64,000 nt of DNA from Phragmites australis (taxonomy: Eukaryota; Streptophyta; Magnoliopsida; Poales; Poaceae), in assembly GCF_958298935.1 (NCBI RefSeq), contig NC_084927.1:16768001-16832000 (forward strand), in the 5' to 3' direction. Positions 55,377 to 64,000 of the stretch are shown here, piece by piece; within the stretch, counting starts at the first letter, position 1, and each line of letters starts with the position of its first letter. A program made the translations under genes and the position numbers. The notes under the pieces were generated by a model that saw only the letters and a program-made list of their open reading frames with translations, was not told the DNA's origin and did no database searches.

Positions 55377-56001
55377 TCGCCAACCCTCTCGCTCATGAAC
55401 CTTTTATTTTTTTAAAATCTTTTCAAATAATACTTTAAAAATAATCATCTCAATATCTTATCTTTAAATTAAATAAATATTTTTGCCACGCCAACTCACC
55501 ATGGTAGGGGCGTAGGCTACTGTTTGCCATGTAGGGATGCAAGTTTTAGATTTTTTTGGGTTATTGGATTGACTAAAAACTCATTTAATTGAACTAAAGT
55601 TTCACTTTTATTGAATTAACTTAAAAAACTAAATAGTGATTAGAATTACTCAATAGGTACTCACTTACATCTCTATTGCCATGCCATGCAATTGTTGGTG
55701 GCGTCGCAAGACAGTGGCAGTGTTGTCTTGCCGCATTGTTTACGGTAACAACGGAAAATGTATATTTTTGAAACTTGAGTCGATGGAGGAAAGAGCGAGT
55801 TGGGAGATTGGAAGAAAGAAAGGGATGGGACATGTTGCTGCAAATAAAATTCGCGTGATTTTTCAACATTTGCTGCATCTAACGGCAACTACATGGGTGT
55901 GCAGTCTATAGTATGAATTGCAAAAGGAGAGGCTGCTATGGTAGTATATTTTTTGTTGGAACAGCTGACAACCCATTATGTGTTTGTGTCTATCAGTCCA
56001 C
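55377..56001. other. Upstream region of the transporter gene
   Basis: AT-rich. It lies between the CACTA right end and the TATA box of the transporter gene. Short open frames on both strands near 55680-55910 have no domain. Any promoter elements upstream of the TATA box would lie here. Confidence 0.4.
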
Positions 56002-56009
56002 TATAAATA
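56002..56009 (+). promoter_or_regulatory. TATA box of the transporter gene
   Basis: TATAAATA lies 65 bp upstream of the ATG at 56067. It would place the transcription start near 56030-56040, with a short 5' leader. Confidence 0.6.
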
Positions 56010-56066
56010 AACTCTCTTGGCAACGTTGAGCTGTTAAGCAAGCACCGATTCCTCGGCCCCTCGGCC

Positions 56067-58953
56067 ATGACAGGGACAGGGCACGCCATCATGCCGTCCT
56101 CCGACGTGGAGACCGCGGCCAGCAACGGCAAGCCACCCGCCGACGCCGGCGCCGCCTTCGTGCTCGAGTCGAAAGGTACTTTCCATGAATATCATCAGTC
56201 TCACGTACGTATCCTGCTTGCCTTGCGGTAACTGGTACATGACGATCGGCGCGTGCAGGGACGTGGTGGCACGCGGGGTTCCACATGACGACGGCGACCG
56301 TGGGGCCGGCTCTGCTGACGCTGCCGTACGCGCTCCGGGGGCTCGGGTGGTGGCTCGGCGTCGCGGCGCTGACGGCCCTCGCCGCCGTCACCTTCTACTG
56401 CTACCTCCTCGTGTCCAGGGTGCTCGACCACTGCGAGGCCAGCGGCCGCCGCCACATCCGCTTCCGCGAGCTCGCCGCCGACGTCCTCGGTACGCACGCA
56501 CTGAACTGTGTTGAGTTGAGCAGAGCTCCACGCAGGTTGATTACCGGCTTTGGAGGCAGCGATTGGTTAACCAATTAGCAGCGTGATTAATTGGTTTAAT
56601 ATCCTAGGATCTGAATGGGCGTCTTACCTGGTGGTGACCGTGCAAACCGCCATCAACGCCGGGGTTAGCATTGGAAGCATCTTACTTGCTGCCGATTGCA
56701 TAGAGGTATATACTTACTTAATTACTTGCCTTTTCATGGAATAATCAGTTGACTGCTTTCAGGCTAAGCTACCATAATCTTAATTTCTCAGAGAAAATTG
56801 GAGCATATCGATTAATTAAAAGCTCTTTCTTTTTTTACAAAAATGATGATTTAAAATTGAATAAATACGGTGGCATAGTTCTGGCTGCTACAGTGAGTTC
56901 GATTATTTGCTGCTTGCCGCTTCATCCAATACTGCGCTCTGTGGTAATTTAACCTGTAGATAAGGGCGAAACTGGGTTGGGAAATTCTTGGCCGACCGGT
57001 TTCCGTTTTACTGGATAGTTGGCCCTTGGAGTAGAATGGTATCCAGTGACCCGAGCCTACGACTAGGTCGATGGAGGGGTGTGACTAATTGACCAACAAT
57101 AATTTTTAAAATATTTAGTTCAGTAAACAGGAAATGGTACTGTTGGATTTCATCGAAGGGACTTCAAGAATATTATATACTGTTGGATTTCGAACTTTGA
57201 TGTAGTTCGAAAATCCAGCTCCACATTCATGTGTCAATTTCATCTGGAAGGCTTGACATTTTGGGGGTCCTGATCCGCAGTCTGTTGACTGTTGTCAAAC
57301 ACGTTATCTGAAAACAGCTTGATTCTCATGGATATGATATGAGACATCCTGGATCGATGTGCTATATATGTATTACTAGTGCCATAGAAACTGAAAGTCA
57401 GTCCTTAATAATCAGTCCGTACACAATTCTGTTTTCGGAGACATCATTCATCTGAATATTTGCCCTTTATGGAGCCGAGCTCAATTTCCAGTGTGAACTC
57501 CGTGTGCAGATAATATACTCGAGGCTGGCACCACACGGTTCCCTGAAGCTGTACCATTTCATCATCATCGTCGCCGTGGTTCTGGCCCTCCTCTCGCAGA
57601 TGCCGTCGTTGCACTCGCTGCGGTACATCAACCTCGGCTCGCTAATCGTCAGCATCGGCTACACCATGCTTGTATCAGCTGCTTGCATCTGTGCAGGTAC
57701 GTACGTTGTCACTTCCTGAATAATCTTCATGGGAGAAGACGCCTAGATTTTGCAATATTCGCCCTTTATTTAGGACTAAGGAAGAGGCAGCAATTAATCA
57801 AGTTGTTCACTGTTTGGTTACACTTATATTACAAACAACTCATGATTATTAGGATCATGTTATTGCAGAGTGTTATATAGTGTGCTAGATATATATCATG
57901 TTGAAAGGATTTTGGTTGTAACAGTGCTGGCATTCCTCACAGCCGCACAGGTGTGTCGAGTAATGCTCCACAGAAGGATTACTCGTTGAGCTCGTCCAAG
58001 TCTGAGAGGACCTTCAATGCGTTCCTGTCCATCTCCATCCTCGCCTCCGTTTTCGGCAACAGCATTCTGCCTGAAATCCAGGTCAGGTGCTAAATTGAGC
58101 ATGTTCAGTTACAAATAAGTTGAGAACTTTCAGAGATGCAAGCATGCATGCGAGAATGGAAAAATCGTCACCCATTTTAACTCTTGATTCTGAAACTTGC
58201 GGGCCGGCTCTGTGACGTACAGGCCACGCTGGCCCCACCGGCGTCGGGGAAGATGGCGAAGGCGCTGGTGCTGTGCTACTCGGTGCTGTTCCTCACGTTC
58301 TACTTCCCGGCCATCACCGGCTACTGGGCTTTCGGCAATCAGGTGCGATCCAACGTGTTGCAGAGCCTCATGCCGGACTCGGGCCCCTCCCTCGCCCCGA
58401 CGTGGCTGCTCATCCTCGCCGTCGTCCTCGTCCTCCTCCAGCTCATCGCCATCGCCCTGGTGAGCAGAGAGAGCCTCGATTGCACGTACGAGATCATCTC
58501 CGGCCGGTAGAGGACTAGAGGTAGAATGAGACCACTCAAATGCCGTCGCATCGCATCGCGCAGGTGTACTCGCAGGTGGCGTACGAGATCATCGAGAAGA
58601 ACTCGGCGGACGCGGCGCGCGGGCGGTTCTCGCGACGGAACCTGGCCCCGCGGGTGGCGCTGCGGACGGCGTACGTGGCCGGGTGCGCGCTCGTGGCGGC
58701 GATGCTGCCCTTCTTCGGCGAGATCATCGCCGTGGTGGGTGCCGTGGGGTACATCCCGCTCGACGTCATCATCCCCGTCGTCATGTACAACATGGCGCTC
58801 GCCCCGCGCAGCAGACGGTCGCCCGCATTCCTCGCAAACGCTGCCATCATGGCCGTCTTCATCGTCCTCGGGGTCATCGGCGCCGTCGCGTCGGTGCGGA
58901 AGCTCGCGCTCAACGCAGGCCGGTTTAAGCTCTTCAGCGATGGGCTCTCTTAG
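56067..58953 (+). CDS. AAAP-family amino acid transporter, probable GABA transporter-like
   Basis: Seven exons with GT-AG junctions: 56067-56175, 56259-56489, 56608-56705, 57510-57696, 57951-58081, 58223-58459 and 58564-58953. They join without a stop into 1,383 nt (460 aa). Exon phases are consistent at every junction. The N-terminus (36 aa) is hydrophilic. G-T-W-W-H-A-G-F-H followed by [16 protein letters not shown] is the TM1 signature of Aa_trans (PF01490) transporters. [38 protein letters not shown] and the C-terminal [13 protein letters not shown] follow the plant GABA-transporter (GAT)-like subgroup, with about 10-11 membrane spans. It would move GABA or neutral amino acids with protons across the plasma membrane or an endomembrane; the exact substrate is inferred. 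The ATG at 56067 is the first in frame (the next is at 56091). Confidence 0.9.
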
Positions 58954-59574
58954 GCCTTGCTTGATGGGCTTAAGCAGAGGTCCATTTGCTATACACGGTC
59001 AAGCAAAAGAAGAAAATGATGCAATGATGTGCAATCAATCTTGCACACACCACAGGAGCCTATTTTAACATCGATGCGATGGTGTTTTCTTTTTTTGTGT
59101 CTTTTTGGCCACCTTACATAGCTTAACAGTAAAAGATAGCACTGTGATGTGATAGGCATACCTCACCGTCGCTGATGGCAGATTAGCTCCTATCAAGGAT
59201 TAGATCGACACTAGAGCCCAACTCGATCTAGTTCATCCTGTCATTTGAGTTTCACCGATTGAAATGAGGTGTTGTTTATTATCCACATCTGTTTGTTATT
59301 TGTGTATAGACCGGCGTCACGAAATGAACGGGCTAATTGTTGCCTCGGGGGCCGCAAAAGAGTTCAACTGCTTGAAGGAGCGTAATTGTTTTCCCGCAAT
59401 TGTAGTTTTAATTCTCATCAGCGACAAATGCCATCAATCCAAAGTGAATTGGGAAATATTGCGTGAAGACAGTTTTAAGGTACGGGAGGTGAAAATTAAT
59501 TTCTGCTTACAACATTTGATACTGAAATATAATATCAATAGGAATCTTAAGCACCAGCCACATATGGATGATTG
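58954..59574 (+). other. 3' flank of the transporter gene
   Basis: Probable 3' UTR followed by non-coding DNA up to the gypsy LTR. No strong AATAAA was seen. The open frame at 59264-59575 has no domain. Confidence 0.4.
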
Positions 59575-60170
59575 ACCGTATGCATCAGCTCGCCATGAAC
59601 CATGAGCGTCAGACAATACATATGAACCATGAGCACCAGGCAGCACATATCCATAAGCATCAGACAACGCTGTATTCTTAGAAAATACGTCCGTATCTAA
59701 GAAATGAATCTCTAGATGTATGGAAATTGTCCGTATGTACCAGGGTATCTCATAAACATAGAAGTTTATCTCTAAGGATAGTAGAATCATACTCGAAAAG
59801 AAGTCCAGAGACCACACGGTAGCCCTCATATATATACGGCGCTAGGGAATCCTGCGGAGGATAAGACGCAATCCCATCGTCCAAGTATATAGAAGTCTCA
59901 AACCCCTTGAGCCTTATGTAGTAGTGATCTACATCAATATTTCACTGAGACTACACGCAAGGAATCCTCTGCTAGGTTTAGATCCATCTAGGCTAACAAA
60001 AACCCCCTGTAATCTATCTTGAAGATCAATACAAGACCAAATAACGCATGACTATTATCCTTCAGGAGACCTAAACCTGTATAAATCTCTGTATTTTGGT
60101 ATACGATTTGGGGGAGTGTCCCTACTTCATTCATGTATTCATAATATCAGTGATTCACAAATCGTCGATA
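59575..60170 (+). repeat. Gypsy 5' LTR (left boundary uncertain)
   Basis: The right boundary is set by a primer-binding site (ttggtatcatc) starting at 60172, directly after '...atcgtcgata'. A TATA-like catatatata lies near 59828. Three short repeats of the type 'aaccatgagc(g/a)(t/c)cag' lie near 59595-59670. The left edge is an estimate because the partner LTR is outside the window. Confidence 0.45.
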
Positions 60171-60171
60171 G

Positions 60172-60182
60172 TTGGTATCATC
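60172..60182 (+). promoter_or_regulatory. Gypsy primer-binding site
   Basis: TTGGTATCATC resembles the initiator-tRNA-Met site TGGTATCAGAGC used by many plant LTR retroelements. It is a partial match. Confidence 0.45.
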
Positions 60183-60239
60183 CATTAGGATTATGACCAA
60201 AGATGTCAAATCCTCATCACACAACATGTCGTAGACTCC

Positions 60240-62110
60240 ATCCAAGTCTGCATCAAGAACCGACTTCTCAAATGAGGGGTTTAATGACAATTTACCCTCT
60301 CAACCGACAAGTATCTGGTGGTTGATCGGGTGGATCTAGGCGACAAGGTAAATCATTTTATGGATCAATGTGCTAGACTACAATATCGAGCTCGAATCGC
60401 TTGGGACCAAGACGATCACGCAAGCGACGTTCACCGCCAGTCGGGATCTTCCCCCGTGGCTTCCGAGGCAACATGGATTGTCGAAGTACCTACCCAAAGG
60501 TCTCCTCCAATGACAAGTCCATGATGGATCTAGACTCCTCCCTTACTAGAGATTACCCACGAGAAGTCTTCGCCATCGGAGACTGGGGTGCTAGTCTATC
60601 CAATCATGATGATGATCCTATAAATCCATGGATTCTCGCTGATCTGGAAGCGGGGAATAACAATCAGCCCCCACCGGTGACAACAACTCCAGTCCAAAAT
60701 CCAAATGGGATCCTGGACCTCACGTCTCCTAATCATCAACAAGGAACCCAACATTTTAGAGCTACAGCGGCTCAGGGGCTCCTACTTATACAGGAAGCCC
60801 TCTGACAGTCCCCCACTATAGATCTAACTACCCATAAAGGCAAGGGCTGTCTCAACTTGATAAATGGCATGTCCAGCAAGCTCTAATTCAGGTTGAGAAT
60901 TCTCATCAAGCAGCAGCCGCGAACATCTCTAATCGGAGGAAGTCCCACGCTGATCCTTCCCGCGATGATTCGAATCTGGATAGACGCAATCCTTGGAACA
61001 AGACAAGCCAGGAAGATAACCGAGCTCTTCGCCACCACAAGACCTCGCCAATCAGAAACCATCCCATCAACGATCTGTGCTAAGTCATCGAGGAGTGAAG
61101 ACGTTTGAGACCCCTAAGGAGCAGTCAACTTCTCCTTAGCGACATAACCGGAGATCATCCTGGCGTCGTTCGAGTAGAAACCACAACCGTTCTACAACCC
61201 TAGTGGGTAGAGCTCCCATGGCTAACAGGATCAACCAGGGGTGCCATCAATGTGTGTGTCAGGCTCTCTCTCCGGATCTACGGAGGGTTGACTAGCCGGC
61301 TTGGTTCCAATGTGGGTCGATCAAGAAGTACAACGAGACCACTAATCCTGTTGAGTTTCTCTAAATCTATACCACAACCATCCAAGTGGTTGGTGGGGAT
61401 CAAAAAGTTATGGCTAGCTATCTCCCCACAATCCTTGAGGGGTCGGCCAAGACCTGGTTGACCAATCTACCTCTAGGACGATCTACTCATGGGAACAACT
61501 TTGCGACTTGTTCCGACCCAACTTCCAAGGCACGTATGTTCACCCCGGTAAGAAGAACGACCTTTTTTCTTGTTATGCAGATGGAGAAGGAAACCTTGCG
61601 TGAATTCATCCAATGCTTCAGCAACACTTGGAACACCATCCCAAAGATAAACAACTATGACGTCATCCAGACATTTGTTTAAGGGGTCAGGGGCCGACAA
61701 TGCATTGAGGACATCGCTAGGAAAGATCCCTAGACGGTCAAAGAACTCATGAAGATTGTCAACAAGGCTACCAATGCCAAAGATGCTCTCCTATTCATCA
61801 AGGAAAGGGACTAAGGCATCAAGCACCTCAACCCAGACTAGATGACGACTCAACGAAGAGCAAGCGTAGGAAGAACTACAAAGGAGGTAAGGGTAAGAAA
61901 ACTAAAACTAACAAAGTTTTGACAAATCTTCCTAATGAGCATCCCGGCTCATCTTAGGGCAAGGGCCATCAACCGAGCACTGGCAAATGCTCCGGCAAGC
62001 CATGGTGCGACTTCCACCAGACCAACGGCCACATCCTACGACAATGTCGCATCTACCAAAAGCTGATCAAGGCTGAGGTCAACAAGGCTAAGGGGAAGAA
62101 GACCTAGGTC
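60240..62110 (+). pseudogene. Gypsy gag, decayed
   Basis: A proline/acid-rich N-terminal part (60520-60805) is followed by a Retrotrans_gag-like region (61340-61690, with Y-L-P-T-I-L-E-G-S-A-K-T-W-L-T-N-L and E-T-L-R-E-F-I-Q-C-F). It continues past a stop at 61679-61681 with V-R-G-R-Q-C-I-E-D. A CX2HX4HX4C-type knuckle (C-D-F-H-Q-T-N-G-H-I-L-R-Q-C) lies at about 62005-62047. Gag would form virus-like particles. At least six stops or frameshifts are present. Confidence 0.7.
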
Positions 62111-62314
62111 ATGACCCAGGGTAGGGACTCTAACTCTATCGATGACGACTCTGACACAATGTTCTATCAGGAAGGGGACAGGACCACCGACCATATGTTC
62201 GGTGGCTCTATGTCCTACGAGTCCAAGAGGTAGTACAAGACGGTGGCCCAAGAAGTGCTTGAAGCTATCCCCAAAAGTTGCTAGGCCGTCAAGTGGTCTA
62301 ATGTCAAAATCTCT

Positions 62315-62656
62315 TTGGGTCAAGATGACTGTCCGGAGAACTTCTTACGGCCAGACTACTTCCCGATAGTAGTCGAGCCTATGATCAACAACTGCAAGGT
62401 TACCCGAGTGCTAATCGATGGAGGAATTTCTCTAAACATCCTATTCACAGGTGCACTCTATGCAAGGCAGATCTCCCAATTTGAGTTCAAGTTGGTTACT
62501 CAGGCCGTCTATGGCATAATACCCAGATCTTCAGTCATGTCTACCGACCAAATATCACTTCCCATCACCTTTGGGAAGGCTGACAACATCCGGATAGAGA
62601 AAATTATGTTCGACGTGGTAGATTTTGAGATGGCATACAATACCATCTTAGGATGA
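62315..62656 (+). pseudogene. Gypsy aspartic protease region
   Basis: It reads V-V-E-P-M-I-N-N-C-K-V-T-R-V-L-I-D-G-G-I-S-L-N-I-L-F. L-I-D-G-G-S-S-L-N-I-L is the retropepsin-like active-site motif of many plant gypsy elements; here one residue is changed (I for S). A-Y-N-T-I-L-G marks the end of the domain (usually followed by R), with a stop after it. Confidence 0.65.
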
Positions 62657-63079
62657 CCAACCCTAACCAAATTAATGGCTATCGTGCATTACACTTACTA
62701 ATGCGTGAAGATTCAAGGCATGAGAGTGTCATCACAATTAGAGGCTGCCCCAAGGCAGGTCTTCGCTGCGACAAGTGAAACTTCGACATGGCTACTCAGC
62801 ACTAGCCTGGCATGGAGACCAAGAACTCGAGGCCTAAAGTGGTCATGAAGTCTCACGTGAAGTTAAAACTATTCCTCTGGACCAAGCGGAGCCATCCGAG
62901 ATCATATGGGTCGGCTCTAACCTAGACCAAAAATAGGAACTCGAGCTCGTCACTTTCCTCTGGGCAAATACTGACATATTTGCATGACAACTGTCTGACA
63001 TGCCTAGTATCCCTAGGGAGGTGATCGAGCACAAGCTAGCTATCCAGCTTGACACTAAGCCGGTTAAACAATAGCTCCG

Positions 63080-63900
63080 ATGGATCTCACCCAACCGGAA
63101 GGAAGTAATTAAAGAAGAAATAAAAAAGGCTCTTAAAGGTAGGGTTCAAAAGAGAGGTGGATCACCCCGAGTGGCTTGCTAACCTGATCATGGTTAAGAA
63201 GTCAAGCGGTAAGTGGCACATGTGCAAGGATTTCACCGACCTCAACAAAGCCTACCAGAAGGATGCCTTCCCTTTACCGCGAATAGATTAGATAGTTGAC
63301 TATATGTCCAGGTGTGACTATCTAAGCCTTCTTGATGCCTACTCTGGTTATCATTAGATCAGAATGTATCCCAAGGATCGGGAGAAAACCCTCCTTCATA
63401 ACTCCTTTTGAAGTATTTTGTTATGTAAAGGTGCCCTTAGGATTGAAAAACGTCGGTGCCAAATATTAGCGCGACATGCAAATAACTCTTCATGGCCAAA
63501 TTGGCAAAAACATCAAATCGTATGTTGATGATCTCATCGTTGAGACCAAAAATAAGGAAGATATTATCTCCAACCTGCAAGAAACCTTCAACAACCTACG
63601 CAAGCACCGAGTTATGCTTAATCCAGAGAAGTGCGCATTCGGAGTCAATGCAGAAAAGTTACTTAGGTACCTAGTATCTTACCAGGGACTCAAGGTTAAT
63701 CTCAATAAGATCAAGGCCATTGAGGAAATGCATGCCCCAGTTTAGTACATGAAGTTCAAAAACTAACCGGGTGCATGGTAGCTCTTAGTTGTTTCATATC
63801 CAGAATCAGAGACTGGGGGCTTCCTTTCTTCAAATTACTATGCCAACATGACAAGTTCGAATGGTTTGAAGAGGTTGATGAGGTGTTCAAAAATCTCAAG
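63080..63900 (+). pseudogene. Gypsy reverse transcriptase region
   Basis: Scattered frames give D-F-T-D-L-N-K-A-like DNA (near 63225), then P-F-E-V-F-C-Y-V-K-V-P-L-G-L-K-N. After a short break comes the catalytic Y-V-D-D-L-I-V (63521-63541) with N-L-R-K-H-R-V-M-L-N-P-E-K-C-A-F-G-V. These are the palm motifs of Ty3/gypsy RTs. Stops interrupt it repeatedly. Confidence 0.75.
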
Positions 63901-64000
63901 AGGTATCATTCTTCCCCCCAGTGCTAGTTGCTGTCGACCCAAACGAAAAACTCTTTCTATACATAGTGGCTGGACAACACATCGTAAGTGGAGTATTGGT

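Larger units (their letters stand above)
59575..64000 (+). mobile_element. Ty3/gypsy retrotransposon, decayed, cut by window end
   Basis: A plus-strand LTR retrotransposon with LTR, primer-binding site, gag, protease and RT in order. The rest (RNase H, integrase, 3' LTR) lies beyond 64000. Stops occur about every 100-300 bp, so it is old. It sits just downstream of the transporter gene. Confidence 0.75.

Noticed and set aside
55621..55911. Small genes upstream of the transporter
   Set aside because: Short overlapping frames on both strands without domains or splice logic.
58526..59068. 180-aa alternative frame over the transporter's last exon
   Set aside because: An off-frame shadow of GC-rich exon 7; the true frame carries the conserved transporter motifs.

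Overview
This window is plant nuclear DNA, almost certainly from a grass (Poaceae). The one clearly intact host gene has GC-rich exons with canonical GT-AG introns. The rest is a dense mosaic of grass-type transposable elements (TEs): CACTA, MULE, Stowaway MITEs, Sirevirus-like copia, gypsy and L1-type LINEs. The species cannot be determined from the sequence alone. I found no bacterial, organellar or viral genes apart from retroelement proteins.

Layout, left to right. (1) 1-6.8 kb: the C-terminal zinc knuckle of a MULE transposase, then a decayed plant-mobile-domain (PMD) gene and three decayed GRF-zinc-finger-type genes; this looks like the cargo of a large old MULE. (2) 7.8-12.2 kb: a solo LTR (TSD GGATG) that contains a second, unrelated solo LTR (TSD GTAGT). 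(3) 12.96-15.83 kb: a 5'-truncated RNase H-type LINE on the minus strand (TSD TTATCACTA). (4) 17.29-28.81 kb: an 11.5-kb CACTA element (TSD CAC). It holds transposase remnants, a minisatellite and captured exon-like DNA, and a gag-only Sirevirus (19.46-25.90 kb) is inserted in it. One LTR of that Sirevirus carries a Stowaway MITE. (5) 30.40-31.87 kb: a Stowaway MITE split by a small CACTA element (TSD GTA). (6) 33.17-39.27 kb: a second CACTA (TSD TTA), with TNP2 and Ulp1 remnants, disrupted by gypsy-family LTRs (TSD GGGAG), a segmental duplication, an inverted LTR and a gypsy 'Transposase_28' reading frame. (7) 40.13-47.26 kb: an essentially full-length L1-type LINE on the minus strand with a 14-bp TSD. 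(8) 48.2-55.4 kb: CACTA-derived DNA, a miniature gypsy derivative and a complete 1.7-kb non-autonomous CACTA (TSD CTG). (9) 56.07-58.95 kb: an intact seven-exon amino acid/GABA-transporter-like gene of 460 aa. (10) About 59.6 kb to the window end: a decayed gypsy element on the plus strand, cut by the edge.

The only gene likely to make a working cellular protein is the AAAP-family transporter at 56-59 kb. Everything else is mobile DNA at different stages of decay. Because many insertions keep perfect target-site duplications (TSDs), the order of nesting can be read directly. The most unusual features are the MULE tail with PMD and GRF cargo, tRNA-like A/B-box segments inside two separate CACTA elements, repeated exon-like DNA in the large CACTA, a 90-bp tandem duplication carrying a 28-bp perfect palindrome, and a direct duplication of a CACTA/LTR junction beside an inverted LTR.
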